The notes under the pieces are model-generated. The model was not told the origin of the DNA, did not search any database, and saw nothing but the letters and a program-made list of their open reading frames with translations. Of a DNA stretch of 64,000 bases, positions 8,116-16,775 are shown piece after piece. The DNA lies in the NCBI RefSeq assembly GCF_026004055.1, contig NZ_BPIJ01000002.1:869803-933802 (forward strand). The letters run 5' to 3'. Position 1 is the stretch's first letter. Every line of letters starts with the position of its first letter. The DNA comes from Meiothermus sp. Its GTDB lineage: Bacteria; Deinococcota; Deinococci; Deinococcales; Thermaceae. Made by a program: the position numbers and the translations under genes.

Positions 8116-9411
8116 ATGAACCGTCGTAAACTATTGCAACTCTTGAGCCGAGGGGCGGCTGCGGGGGCCTTTGTCAAGCTCTCCGGCGGCCTTGCGCAGG
8201 GCAAAATACCCTCTGGCGCCACCGACAGCATGAAGGGGCTGGGCACCACCCTGCGCGAGTACGGCGAACGCAGCGAGTTTGAGAAGGACGTAATTCGCTA
8301 CATCTCGCCCAACCTGCGCAGCCGTCACACCGGGGCCGACTTTAGTCCGTTGGAGAAGCTCGAGGGCATCATCACCCCCAGCTCGCTGCACTTTGAGCGA
8401 CACCACGGCGGGGTGCCCAACGTAAACCCCGCCGACTACCGGCTGGTCATTCACGGGATGGTCGAGCGGCCCCTCATGTTTACCCTGCAAGACCTCAAGC
8501 GTCTTCCTTCGGTCACCCGCACCTACTTTATCGAGTGCGCGGGCAACGGGCAGAACGGCTACCGCAACCCCCCCGACATGACCCTGACCGCTACCCGCAG
8601 CCGGGGCCTGGTCTCGAACTCCTCGTGGACGGGGGTGCCCCTCTCGATTCTGCTCAAGGAGGCCGGCCTCAAAGAAGGGGCCCGCTGGCTGATTCCCGAA
8701 GGCCAGGACGCCGCCGCCTACACCCGCAGCCTGCCGCTGGAGAAGGCCCTGGACGACGTGCTGGTGGCCTATGCCCAGAACGGCGAGGCCATCCGGCCCG
8801 AGCAGGGCTACCCGGTGCGGCTGGTGGTGCCGGGCTGGGAAGGCAGCATCCAGGTCAAATGGCTGCGGCGCATCCAGGTGACCGATACCCCGGTGATGAG
8901 CAAGGACGAGACCTCGGAGTACACCGACGTCATGGCCGACGGTAAAATCTATGCTTTTACCTGGGTGATGGATCCGGAGTCTATCATCACCTACCCCTCG
9001 GGGTTGCAGCAGATTCAGCGGGGTTTCCACGAAATTCGGGGCCTGGCCTGGAGCGGGCATGGGCGTATCCGCCGGGTGGAGGTCTCGCTGGACGGCGGCA
9101 AAACCTGGAAGCAAGCCAGCCTCGAGCCCGCCCCCGATGCGCTCTCGGTGGTGCGCTTCAAGCTGGGCTGGGTCTGGGATGGCAAGGAAACGGTCATTAT
9201 GAGCCGGGCCTGGGACGAAAAAGGCAATACCCAGCCCACCCAGGAGGAGTTTTTTGCCAAATGGGCCCGCAACAACCGCTACCACTACAACGCCATCCAG
9301 GCCTGGCGCATTGGGGCCGACGGCAAGGTAGTCAACGGCGACAAGACCCTGGCCGGTGCACCCGCCCGGCTCGGCGCGGTGGGGCGGGGCGGCTGTGGAG
9401 GTGAGTCCTGA
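8116..9411 (+). CDS. soxC: SoxC, molybdopterin subunit of sulfur/sulfite dehydrogenase
   Basis: SoxC is the Mo-cofactor subunit of Sox(CD), of the sulfite-oxidase family, which oxidises the carrier-bound sulfane sulfur. The 431-aa precursor starts with a twin-arginine signal (MNRRKLLQLLSRG). The Mo-ligand cysteine lies in FIECAGNGQNG near residue 142, and a C-terminal dimerisation domain begins near GLAWSGHGRIRRVEVSLDGG. ATG 8116 is preceded by AAGGAGAAAGC; a longer in-frame start at 8014 lies inside the upstream gene. Its stop overlaps the soxD start by one base. Confidence 0.9.
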   Translation: MNRRKLLQLLSRGAAAGAFVKLSGGLAQGKIPSGATDSMKGLGTTLREYGERSEFEKDVIRYISPNLRSRHTGADFSPLEKLEGIITPSSLHFERHHGGVPNVNPADYRLVIHGMVERPLMFTLQDLKRLPSVTRTYFIECAGNGQNGYRNPPDMTLTATRSRGLVSNSSWTGVPLSILLKEAGLKEGARWLIPEGQDAAAYTRSLPLEKALDDVLVAYAQNGEAIRPEQGYPVRLVVPGWEGSIQVKWLRRIQVTDTPVMSKDETSEYTDVMADGKIYAFTWVMDPESIITYPSGLQQIQRGFHEIRGLAWSGHGRIRRVEVSLDGGKTWKQASLEPAPDALSVVRFKLGWVWDGKETVIMSRAWDEKGNTQPTQEEFFAKWARNNRYHYNAIQAWRIGADGKVVNGDKTLAGAPARLGAVGRGGCGGES

Positions 9412-9971
9412 TGCGGCGCAAGTGGTTTATCACCCTCTCGGCCCTGGCCCTCTCGGCTTTGGTGCTGGCCCAGGGGCGCTACCAGATCGGCACCCCGCTC
9501 TCCGAGCAGGAGGTGCAGGAATGGAATATCCGGCCCTCCATCCTGGCCAATGGGGTGGGCCTGCCCCCAGGCCAGGGCACGGTGGATGAGGGCGCCAAGG
9601 TCTATGCCACCCACTGCGCGGGCTGCCACGGCGCTACCGGCGAGGGCGGCGCTTTTACCCGACTGGTTTCCGAGCCCTTCCCCGTTACCAAAGAAACCGA
9701 CTCGGTAGATTTTGCTATTGGGAACTACTGGCAGTACGCCACCACCCTCTTCGACTACACCCGCCGGGCCATGCCCTTTACCACCCCTGGCATCCTGAGC
9801 AACGACGAGGTGTATGCGGTGGTGGCCTATATTCTCTACCAGAACGGCGTAATTGACGCTAACGAGCCGATGAACGCCCAGACCCTGCCCAAGGTGCAGA
9901 TGCCGGCCAGGGCATTGCTCGAGCTCGACCCCGGCACCCAGAAGCGCTTCCCCTGGATTAAGCTTCCCTGA
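9411..9971 (+). CDS. soxD: SoxD-type cytochrome c subunit
   Basis: A 186-aa exported cytochrome c that takes electrons from SoxC. It has a signal peptide ending LAQG, one haem motif (CAGCH, near residue 70) and a likely methionine ligand in AMPFTTPGIL. Classical SoxD has two haem domains, so this is the short single-haem version. TGATG coupling to soxC supports a SoxCD pair. Confidence 0.85.
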   Translation: MRRKWFITLSALALSALVLAQGRYQIGTPLSEQEVQEWNIRPSILANGVGLPPGQGTVDEGAKVYATHCAGCHGATGEGGAFTRLVSEPFPVTKETDSVDFAIGNYWQYATTLFDYTRRAMPFTTPGILSNDEVYAVVAYILYQNGVIDANEPMNAQTLPKVQMPARALLELDPGTQKRFPWIKLP

Positions 9972-9978
9972 GGTTCGC

Positions 9979-10704
9979 ATGGATCGTCGTAACTTTCTCG
10001 ATTTACTGGCGAAGGGCGCTTCGCTGGGGCTATTGCTCAAGCTCTCGCCTTTGGGGATGCTCGAGTTCGTCCGCGCCCAGAGCAGCGCCACCAGCTTTCA
10101 GAAGGCCCTCCTGGTGGACAAGGCGGGCAACCCCTTCAAGCTGAGCGCGCTCAAGCCCCACGAGCCCTTTGTGTTCGCCTACCCCTATGCCGCTACCCCC
10201 AACATCCTGGTTAATGTGGACGCCGAGCTGCCCCCGGTGGACGTAAAGATGCCCGACGGCAAGAATTACCGCTGGCCCGGTGGGGTGGGGCCGCGCAAGA
10301 GCGTGGTGGCCTATACCAGCATCTGCCCCCACGGCTACAGCTACGCCGCGCCCAACCTTGGGGCCATGGGCTACTACAAGCCCGAGGGCAGCCGGGGGCC
10401 CCGTATGGTCTGCTGCGCGCACCTTTCTGCCTTTGACATCAGCAAAGGGGGCGAGGTGAAGGGCGGCCCCGCCCCCCACGCCCTGGCTGCGGTGGCCCTG
10501 GAGTACGACGCTGCCAAGGACGAAGCCTACGCGGTGGGCTTTTTGGGCAACCCCCAGTTCGACGAGTTTTTTCGGGCCCAGCAGCAGAGCCTGCGCGACC
10601 TCTTCCGCACCACCGCCCGGGCCCGCGAGGAAGTGACCAAGGCCACCGTAATCCCCTACGCCGAGCACACCAAGGTGCCCACGACCTGCCCGGTGCTGGG
10701 CTGA
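9979..10704 (+). CDS. Rieske [2Fe-2S] protein of the sox run
   Basis: A 241-aa protein with a Tat-like start (MDRRNFLDLLAKG) and a Rieske cluster site: CPHGYS near residue 116 supplies Cys and His, and CCAHLSAF near 145 supplies the second Cys and His. The second box differs from the usual CPCHGS, as in some arsenite- and sulfite-oxidase small subunits. It follows soxD after seven bases. It is probably an electron-transfer partner of the SoxCD module. The partner is inferred from position. Confidence 0.8.
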   Translation: MDRRNFLDLLAKGASLGLLLKLSPLGMLEFVRAQSSATSFQKALLVDKAGNPFKLSALKPHEPFVFAYPYAATPNILVNVDAELPPVDVKMPDGKNYRWPGGVGPRKSVVAYTSICPHGYSYAAPNLGAMGYYKPEGSRGPRMVCCAHLSAFDISKGGEVKGGPAPHALAAVALEYDAAKDEAYAVGFLGNPQFDEFFRAQQQSLRDLFRTTARAREEVTKATVIPYAEHTKVPTTCPVLG

Positions 10705-10756
10705 TGCGGTTTGCCGGGAACCTTCGCTTTTACCGTCCTAAGACATGGAGGCCCAC

Positions 10757-12001
10757 ATGAGTGACCTGAATCGCCGTGAGCTTCTCAAAACCCTAGGTGC
10801 AACCGCCGTCGGAATGGCCGCTGCACAGTCGGCCCAGGCCCAGGCTCAGGCCAGCCCGGTGGTTTGGTCGGACTACGTGGTTTTCCTCAACGCCAACGCC
10901 AAGGCCTTTATTGTGGATACCCGCACCGATCAGGTGGTGGCCAGCCTGGACACCGCCCGGGGGGCCACCCTGGGCAGCATGACCCCCGACGCCCGGAAGG
11001 TGTACGTGAGCGGTGCCGGGGAAGGCGAGACCCGGGTGGTGGTGCTGAATCTGGAGAACCTGCGGGTAGCCAAGGTGCTCGAGACGGGCAACCGCCCCAA
11101 GCACGGCCTGGTGAGCCCCGACGGCAGGCGGGTGGGGGTGGATCACTGGGGCCTTTCGGACGGCAAGCTGCGTTTGGTCTTCATCCGCACCGCCGACGAC
11201 ACTATAGAAAAAACCCTGGAAATTCCGGTGCAGAACCAGCCCAAGGGCGTTACCTCCATGCACAACGCCTGGAGCTGGGACAGCCGCTATTTCTACAGCG
11301 TGGATCGGGTGGACGACCGGCTGTTGGTGGTGGACACCACCGACTGGTCGGTGCGCACCTTCCGCTCGCCCAGCGTGCCCCACTACCCGTGCATCAGCCC
11401 AGACGGCAAGGAACTCTGGCTCATCCACGAGGGCAACGCCCAGGTCAGGCCTGGCATCGTGGTTTACGACCTGACCCGGCCCGACCTGCCGGTGCTGGCC
11501 CAGATGGAGATGCCCCTCATCGGCGAAGACGCGGTGGAGGCCCACCACGGCAACTTCACCCAGGACGGGCGCTACTTTATGGCCCTGAACCGGGGGCCCG
11601 GCAACAACCTGCGGGGACGCGAGGTGGCCTTCTACAGCGCCCGCACCAAGCGCTTAGTGCACCGGGTGAGCTGTGCCAGCACCGGGGTGGGCCACGCCTA
11701 CAACACCCCCGACGGTCGCCGGGCCATTGCCACCAACTATGGCAACAACGTGATCACCGTGATCGACATCCCGGGCCTGCGCACCCTCAAGGACTTGGTC
11801 ATTGGGAAGGGGCGCATGGGCCACGTGGTCTTCACCAAGGATGGGCGCTTTGGCTACCTGTCCAACGCCGACGGGAACCTGTACAAACTGGATATGCGTT
11901 CCCTCACCGTGGTCAAAACCATTGAGACCGGTCAGACCAGCGGGGGTGGACAGGTGATTAACGTCTGGACCAACCTCTTCGAGGAGCTCCCTCGAGCCTA
12001 G
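10757..12001 (+). CDS. Exported YVTN/WD40-type beta-propeller protein
   Basis: A 414-aa protein with a twin-arginine signal (NRRELLKTLG, then AQAQAQAS). Repeating blades follow, such as DTRTDQVVASLDT, SPDGRRVGVDHWG, SPDGKELWLIHEG and TPDGRRAIATNYGN, typical of YncE/YVTN propellers and the cytochrome cd1 propeller fold. It has no haem motif. ATG 10757 is preceded by GGAGG; a start 12 bases earlier is less well placed. Role in sulfur oxidation is unknown. Confidence 0.8.
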   Translation: MSDLNRRELLKTLGATAVGMAAAQSAQAQAQASPVVWSDYVVFLNANAKAFIVDTRTDQVVASLDTARGATLGSMTPDARKVYVSGAGEGETRVVVLNLENLRVAKVLETGNRPKHGLVSPDGRRVGVDHWGLSDGKLRLVFIRTADDTIEKTLEIPVQNQPKGVTSMHNAWSWDSRYFYSVDRVDDRLLVVDTTDWSVRTFRSPSVPHYPCISPDGKELWLIHEGNAQVRPGIVVYDLTRPDLPVLAQMEMPLIGEDAVEAHHGNFTQDGRYFMALNRGPGNNLRGREVAFYSARTKRLVHRVSCASTGVGHAYNTPDGRRAIATNYGNNVITVIDIPGLRTLKDLVIGKGRMGHVVFTKDGRFGYLSNADGNLYKLDMRSLTVVKTIETGQTSGGGQVINVWTNLFEELPRA

Positions 12002-12004
12002 CCT

Positions 12005-12673
12005 ATGACCCTAAGCCTCCCCATCGCTTTCCTGGCGGGAATCCTCTCCTTCCTCTCGCCCTGCGTGCTCCCCTTGGTGCCCACCTACCTGCTCTATCTG
12101 GGGGGCCAGCAGGGCCGTCCATTGCGCAACGCGGTCTTCTTCGTGCTGGGCTTCTCGGCCATCTTCTTCCTGTTGGGCTTGCCCTTCACCCTGCTGGGGG
12201 GCCTGCTTTTCGAGCACCGCGACCTGCTGGGAAGGGTGGGGGGGGTGGTGCTGATTCTGCTGGGGCTCTACATGCTGGGCCTCAAGCCCAAATGGGGCGT
12301 GAACCTGCGCTACGAGGGCCCCACCGACCGTCCCTGGGGGGCTTTCGTGCTGGGCATCGTGCTGGGGCTGGGCTGGACGCCCTGCATCGGGCCCATCCTG
12401 GGGGGCATCCTGACCCTGACCGCTACCGGCGGGGGGGTGCACCTGCTGGTGGCCTACATCCTAGGGTTGGCGGTGCCCTTCTTGCTGGTAGCCCTTTTTG
12501 CCGAGCGGGCTCGAGCCTTCCTCAAACGCGCAGCTCGGCTATCTCATGCGGTCGAGATCACCGCCGGATTGGTGTTGATCGCTGTGGGTATCCTGCTGCT
12601 AACCGGCACCTACACCCAGCTCAACAGCTTCTTCCTCAAAATTACCCCGGAATGGCTACAAGAACGGTTGTGA
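12005..12673 (+). CDS. CcdA/SoxV-type thiol-disulfide transporter
   Basis: A 222-aa membrane protein of the CcdA/DsbD-beta family with six predicted helices. It carries the two conserved cysteines in LSPCVLPLVPTYLLYL (residue about 20) and GWTPCIGPIL (about 124), which relay reducing equivalents from thioredoxin across the membrane. In sox clusters such proteins (SoxV) keep the SoxYZ cysteine reduced. The gene starts three bases after the propeller gene stop. It could instead serve cytochrome c maturation. Confidence 0.85.
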   Translation: MTLSLPIAFLAGILSFLSPCVLPLVPTYLLYLGGQQGRPLRNAVFFVLGFSAIFFLLGLPFTLLGGLLFEHRDLLGRVGGVVLILLGLYMLGLKPKWGVNLRYEGPTDRPWGAFVLGIVLGLGWTPCIGPILGGILTLTATGGGVHLLVAYILGLAVPFLLVALFAERARAFLKRAARLSHAVEITAGLVLIAVGILLLTGTYTQLNSFFLKITPEWLQERL

Positions 12674-12685
12674 GGGGAGGGGTGG

Positions 12686-12982
12686 ATGAACCCGGGCAGA
12701 CCCAAGCTGGATGGCACCTTCAGCGACCCCGAAACCCTAGAGGGCATCCTGAGGCGCTTCAAGCGGATCGAGGGCCAGGTGCGGGGCTTGCAGCGCATGG
12801 CCGAGGAAGGGCGGCCTTTTGGTGAACTGTTGGATCAGATCCAGGCTACCCGTAAAGCCCTGGACTCGGTGGCCAGCGTGGTGCTGGAAGAGTACCTCAA
12901 TGCCTGGGAAGCCCAGGCTGCGGCGGGCGATGTCGAGCTGGGCAAGGGCCAGATTGCCATGATTCTGCGAAAGATAATTTGA
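12686..12982 (+). CDS. CsoR/FrmR-family (DUF156) protein without sensing cysteines
   Basis: A 98-aa all-helical protein whose core (GILRRFKRIEGQVRGLQRM, then LLDQIQATRKALDSVA) is diagnostic of the CsoR/CstR/FrmR/RcnR repressor family. In characterised members the inducer is sensed by a Cys after the first helix and by His and Cys in the second helix. Here those positions read PFGELL (no Cys) and EEYLNAW (Tyr and Trp in place of His and Cys), and the whole protein has no Cys or His. It may bind DNA constitutively or sense something else. It is the last gene clearly tied to the sox run. Confidence 0.82.
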   Translation: MNPGRPKLDGTFSDPETLEGILRRFKRIEGQVRGLQRMAEEGRPFGELLDQIQATRKALDSVASVVLEEYLNAWEAQAAAGDVELGKGQIAMILRKII

Positions 12983-13021
12983 GAACGATTCCGACGCGTG
13001 AGCCTCGGGTAAACTAAGAGC

Positions 13022-13306
13022 ATGTTCGGTTTGTTTCGCAAACCAGACGAACATGTCCAACGCGAGGGTGATACGGCCTTTCGGGTACGGGTGCGCACCG
13101 CTCGCAGTGGGGATATCGTAGAGTTACGGCTCACCAAGGGCAACGAGATTTCCACCTCCGACGAAGGGGGGTACTATGTGCGCAAAATCGTCATCTCGCC
13201 ACAGCACCTAGATCGGGCCGTGTTGGAAATCTGGTTCGACAATGCCTATCGCCCCAAGCGGAAAGCTGTAGAAGGGGGCGAACTGGTGCCCATCAAAGAG
13301 TGGTAG
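13022..13306 (+). CDS. Conserved small protein of unknown function
   Basis: A 94-aa basic and acidic protein predicted to be mostly beta strand (FRVRVRTARSGDIVELRLTKG, VRKIVISPQHLDRAVLEIWF). It has no signal peptide or cysteine. I do not recognise the family. Coding-type composition and clean position 39 bases after the CsoR-like gene support it being real. Confidence 0.6.
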   Translation: MFGLFRKPDEHVQREGDTAFRVRVRTARSGDIVELRLTKGNEISTSDEGGYYVRKIVISPQHLDRAVLEIWFDNAYRPKRKAVEGGELVPIKEW

Positions 13307-13364
13307 AGCGGCCTCGCATATTTTGAGCCATCCAGCTCTGATACCGGATTCAACGGATAAAAAA

Positions 13365-13385
13365 CCCCTACCGGCAAGGTAGGGG
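13365..13385 (-). terminator. Rho-independent terminator of the NYN gene
   Basis: A perfect 8-bp stem (CCCCTACC/GGTAGGGG) with a five-base loop is followed, on the minus strand, by a run of six T. It lies 17 bases beyond the stop of the minus-strand gene at 13403-13975. Confidence 0.85.
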
Positions 13386-13402
13386 CCAGCGTTCGTGCTG
13401 TT

Positions 13403-13975
13403 TTACTGCAATTCGTCCTCGAGGTTGTCCATTACCCGCCGGGCAACATCGCTCTGCTCATCGCTTTTGAAGCCCTCCTCACTCACCGTAGGATAGGTGC
13501 GCCTTCCCCCACCGGTGCGCTCGAGCTGGGCCTGCAACTCGCGCAAGTCCAGGTAGCGGTCGCTCTGGTTGCGCAGCTCGAGGTCGGTCAGTTCGGGCAC
13601 TCCCAACAGGTGAATCTCCTTGCCCTGGGCCCTAAGGGCCGAGAGGGTATGGGCCAGGTCGCCCGAGCCGCTCGCCACCACCGCCCGCTCCCAGCGGGGC
13701 GCGGTGATCAGCAGATCGGTGGCCATCATGGCCTCGAAGCGGGGGTCGCCGTGGGCCTCGCGGCTGCGCACCGTATAGCCCATAAACACCAGCGCGTCGA
13801 GGAATTTTTGCTGGCGCTCATCGTTGCTGTCGGTGACGGGGGCGTAGTAGAAGGCGTTGTACAGGTCTTCGGGCTTGGAGAAAACCCCTATCGCCTTCCG
13901 GTGGTCAATGTTCCACCCCAGACGTTTGGCCGCGTCGTACATGTAAGAACCATCAATAAATAAAGCCGTCTTCAT
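13403..13975 (-). CDS. NYN-domain (LabA/DUF88-type) putative ribonuclease
   Basis: A 190-aa protein with the PIN-like NYN fold. It has an acidic FIDGSYMYDA at the N-terminus, a central TDLLI, and SGSGDLAHTLSALRAQG, where the aspartates are expected to bind catalytic metal. A flexible C-terminal tail follows residue about 140. NYN proteins are usually RNases. It is transcribed alone and ends in a clear hairpin terminator. Confidence 0.8.
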   Translation of the reverse strand: MKTALFIDGSYMYDAAKRLGWNIDHRKAIGVFSKPEDLYNAFYYAPVTDSNDERQQKFLDALVFMGYTVRSREAHGDPRFEAMMATDLLITAPRWERAVVASGSGDLAHTLSALRAQGKEIHLLGVPELTDLELRNQSDRYLDLRELQAQLERTGGGRRTYPTVSEEGFKSDEQSDVARRVMDNLEDELQ

Positions 13976-14024
13976 GTCTTCTGTCTCGCTTCCTGTTCTG
14001 CGGCGGGGTTGTCCGCTACGCTAG

Positions 14025-14360
14025 ATGTGTATGGTGCATCTAGACGGCCCAATCTACTATCTCGGCGCGCTTGAGCGACCGTTACTGATTCAGACAGGGC
14101 CACCCCTAGCTCTGCTTTTTACATCATGCGACATAGCCCGCCAATTTCCAAGCGTTGTAACGGATTTGGGCAACCTCGAGGTGCAACAAATACAGGACTG
14201 GAGGGGAAAAGAAGAGTTTCTCAAAGCCTTGGTGCTGCAAGGTATCGAGATCTATTTGCTCGACCCCAACCCTCACCAACCTTTGCGAGCGGCACGCCAT
14301 GCAGTACGAGCGGCTCTCATCTACGTGCAGAGCCACAAAAAGCAAACCGCCTGTCTTTGA
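14025..14360 (+). CDS. Hypothetical protein, 111 aa
   Basis: An ORF with credible coding character (GPPLALLFTSCDIARQFP, EEFLKALVLQGIEIYLLDPN) reminiscent of SseB-like small domains, but I cannot assign a family. The start could be ATG 14025 or ATG 14031; no strong ribosome-binding site is seen. It is divergent from the NYN gene. Confidence 0.5.
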   Translation: MCMVHLDGPIYYLGALERPLLIQTGPPLALLFTSCDIARQFPSVVTDLGNLEVQQIQDWRGKEEFLKALVLQGIEIYLLDPNPHQPLRAARHAVRAALIYVQSHKKQTACL

Positions 14361-14543
14361 GCCCACGAGGCGACACAAAGGGCAGCCTCCTCGAGCAAGC
14401 GCTTCCCAGGCGCGCGTTATGCGAACTGGGTGCAAGGTTATGTACAAAACTTGACCCCAGTTTCCCTAACCCGGTGCACCTCTTGCACACCGTTGAGAGG
14501 GGTGGCCTTTGATCATCGGTTAGGGGCAATAGACTATTGCCCA

Positions 14544-15575
14544 TCACCCAACTTCCAGCACCACCTTGCCAAACACCCGCCGCTCTTCCAGCAGCCGGTG
14601 CCCCTCGGCGGCTTGTGCGAGGGGCAACGTGGCCCCCACGATGGGCTTGAGCCGGCCCTCGCCCACCCGCCTGAGAATGGGGAAGAGGCGGCTTTTGGAA
14701 CCCATGGTGGAGCCAAAAATGGAAAGCTGGCGGTAGAAGATGTGAGACAAGGGCGTCGTGGCCTCGTATCCCGAGGAGGCCCCCACCAGGCAGATGCGCC
14801 CCCCCCAGGCGGTGGCCTTGATCACCCCCTCCCAGTACTGGGCCCCGGTGTGATCCACCACGGCGTCGGCGCCCTTGCCGTCGGTGAGCTTACGTACCTC
14901 TTTGAACCAGTCGGGGAGAGAGTAGTTAACGACTTCGTCGGCGCCCAAGGCTTTGGCTTGAACCAGCTTCTCCTCGCTGCTGGCGGTGGCGATGACCCGC
15001 GCCCCATAGAGCTTGGCAATCTGGAGGGCGGCCACCGAGACCCCCGAGCCTGCGGCCATCACCAGCACGTCCTCGCCCGGCCTGACCTGGAGCTTGTCCA
15101 CTACCATCTGCCAAGCAGTTAGGAAGGTAAGGGGCACCGAGGCGGCCTCGGCCCAGCCCAGGTGGGGTGGTTTGGGCAGGACGTTGGCTGCCGGTACCGT
15201 CACCAACTCGGCGTACCCGCCCCAGCGGTGTTCGCCCAGAATCTGGTACTGCGGGCAGAGGTTGTCCTGCCCACCAAGGCAGCGCTCGCAGCGGCCACAG
15301 GAGATCCCAGGGTTCAGCACCACCGCATCCCCCGGCGCCAGCCCCTCCACCCCTGGGCCTACCGTTTCCACCACCCCGGCCACATCGGAGCCCAGGATGT
15401 GCGGCAGCGGCAGTTTGGGGCTGGCCACCCCCTTGCGAACCCAGATATCCAGGTGGTTGAGGGCCACCGCCTTGACGGCCACCCGTACCTGCCCCGCTTC
15501 CACCGCAGGTGCGCTTATCTCGCCGTAGCGCAACACCTCCGGGCCGCCCCTGGCCTCCATCCAGACCGCTCGCAT
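14544..15575 (-). CDS. Zinc-binding alcohol dehydrogenase / quinone reductase family protein
   Basis: A 343-aa medium-chain dehydrogenase. The N-terminal GroES-like domain has HILGSDVAGVVE and the structural-zinc cysteines in CGRCERCLGGQDNLCPQ. The NAD(P) fold carries AAGSGVSVAALQIAKLYGA. The usual catalytic-zinc cysteine of alcohol dehydrogenases near residue 40 is replaced (HLDIWVRKG), so it looks more like the reductase branch that keeps only the structural zinc. Substrate is unknown. Confidence 0.85.
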   Translation of the reverse strand: MRAVWMEARGGPEVLRYGEISAPAVEAGQVRVAVKAVALNHLDIWVRKGVASPKLPLPHILGSDVAGVVETVGPGVEGLAPGDAVVLNPGISCGRCERCLGGQDNLCPQYQILGEHRWGGYAELVTVPAANVLPKPPHLGWAEAASVPLTFLTAWQMVVDKLQVRPGEDVLVMAAGSGVSVAALQIAKLYGARVIATASSEEKLVQAKALGADEVVNYSLPDWFKEVRKLTDGKGADAVVDHTGAQYWEGVIKATAWGGRICLVGASSGYEATTPLSHIFYRQLSIFGSTMGSKSRLFPILRRVGEGRLKPIVGATLPLAQAAEGHRLLEERRVFGKVVLEVG

Positions 15576-15735
15576 AGGGGCGATTCTGCCACCTTATGCA
15601 GGGGGCCGTCAAACGGGCATATTGGAATTGCCGAAAGCTAAAAGCCGAAGGCCAAAGGCTCCATGGATGTCCGGCGCTGGACGGGTTGACGACCCAAGAC
15701 CGGTTATGCGCTGGCGTCAAAAGCCGAGGTAACGG

Positions 15736-16488
15736 TTACGATGCCACCACCCGCGTTCCTGCGGTACCTTCCAGCACCGCCTGCAAGATGCCCGGGGCTC
15801 CTTTGGCAATGGTAGCCCAGGGCGCGCCTTCGTGTAGGGCATTCAGGGCGGCCTCGACCTTGGGAATCATGCCCCCGGAGATGGTTCCATCCTGAATGAG
15901 CGCCTGCACCTGGGCCTGGCTGAGCTGGGCGAAGCGGCTGCTGGGGTCTTGGGGGTCGCGCAGAACCCCTACCACATCGGTCAGGAAGACCGCCGGTAGG
16001 TGCAGGGCCCCGGCGACAGCCCCGGCGGCGGTATCGGCGTTGATGTTCAGGGGGCCATGCGCGTCCAGGCCGATGGGGGCTACCAGGGGAGTCAGGCCCA
16101 CGTGTAGCAGCTTTTGTAAAACCTCGGTGTTGACCCGGATGACCTCGCCCACCCGGCCCAGCACGGGGTCTAGCAGGCGGGCCTCGAGCAGCCCTGCATC
16201 GCGTCCGGTGAGGGCCACACTGGGCCGCCCCCGGCGCGAAAGGCCCTCGGCCAGTTGCTTGCCCAGGGTGGTGAGCACCATCTCCACCACCTCCATCTGC
16301 TCGAGGGGGGTAATGCGCAACCCCTGGTGAAAATGGGTCTCGAAACCCAGCCGGTTCAGCCACTCGGCAATGCGGGGGCCGCCCCCATGCACCAGCACCA
16401 GGGGGCCGGGGTAGGCGCTCACTTCATCCAACAAATCGCCCGCTTCCTTCAGGCTACCCCCAATTTTTACCAGCAAAGCCTGTTCCAT
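15736..16488 (-). CDS. argB: Acetylglutamate kinase
   Basis: ArgB phosphorylates N-acetylglutamate in arginine synthesis. The 250-aa product has the amino-acid-kinase signatures LLVKIGGS, LVHGGGPRI, GRDAGLL, and NINADTAAGAVAGAL with the nucleotide-site region VFLTDVVGVL and GGMIPKVEAAL. The length and the ALLVKIGGS start match Thermus ArgB rather than the lysine-pathway paralogue LysZ. ATG 16488 gives the expected N-terminus; an in-frame ATG at 16500 would add four residues. It runs towards the alcohol dehydrogenase and away from the tRNA. Confidence 0.88.
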   Translation of the reverse strand: MEQALLVKIGGSLKEAGDLLDEVSAYPGPLVLVHGGGPRIAEWLNRLGFETHFHQGLRITPLEQMEVVEMVLTTLGKQLAEGLSRRGRPSVALTGRDAGLLEARLLDPVLGRVGEVIRVNTEVLQKLLHVGLTPLVAPIGLDAHGPLNINADTAAGAVAGALHLPAVFLTDVVGVLRDPQDPSSRFAQLSQAQVQALIQDGTISGGMIPKVEAALNALHEGAPWATIAKGAPGILQAVLEGTAGTRVVAS

Positions 16489-16588
16489 ACTGCCAATCAT
16501 ACCCAGAGCACGGCAGATGTTTGGCTTGACACGTCCGGAGGCGGGTGTTACCCTTTTGAGTGCGCTTGCGTGGGCAAGCATTAAACCA

Positions 16589-16663
16589 GGGCGATTAGCT
16601 CAGCGGGAGAGCACACGCTTCACACGCGTGGGGTCGTAGGTTCAAATCCTACATCGCCCACCA
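16589..16663 (+). tRNA. tRNA-Val (anticodon CAC)
   Basis: A complete 75-base cloverleaf. The acceptor GGGCGAT pairs with ATCGCCC, the D arm has GCTC/GAGC, the anticodon stem is CACGC/GCGTG with loop TTCACAC (anticodon CAC), and the T arm is GTAGG-TTCAAAT-CCTAC, followed by discriminator A and an encoded CCA. Its 3' part is the attachment site of the element that follows. Confidence 0.96.
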
Positions 16664-16664
16664 A
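16619..16664. repeat. Left attachment site (46-bp direct repeat in tRNA-Val)
   Basis: The 46 bases from the anticodon loop through CCA plus one A are repeated exactly at 19990-20035. This is the usual site for tyrosine integrases, which recombine in the anticodon/T-arm half and rebuild the tRNA. Confidence 0.93.
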
Positions 16665-16669
16665 GTCCG

Positions 16670-16695
16670 GGACGCTACTCAGGGAAGTAGCGTCC
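16670..16695 (+). terminator. Hairpin just downstream of tRNA-Val
   Basis: A perfect 10-bp stem (GGACGCTACT/AGTAGCGTCC) with a six-base loop begins seven bases after the tRNA CCA. The following bases are only moderately T-rich (TCTTCATTT), so termination is plausible but not certain. Confidence 0.55.
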
Positions 16696-16775
16696 TCTTC
16701 ATTTGCCCTGAAAATACGACACTTGTACGACATAGCCACCTTTGACTGGCCATGCGTTACTGTTGGAGGTGCAAA

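Noticed and set aside
14361-14543. Short frames on both strands between the 111-aa ORF and the alcohol dehydrogenase
   Set aside because: They overlap each other, have poor composition and no ribosome sites; I see nothing supportable there.
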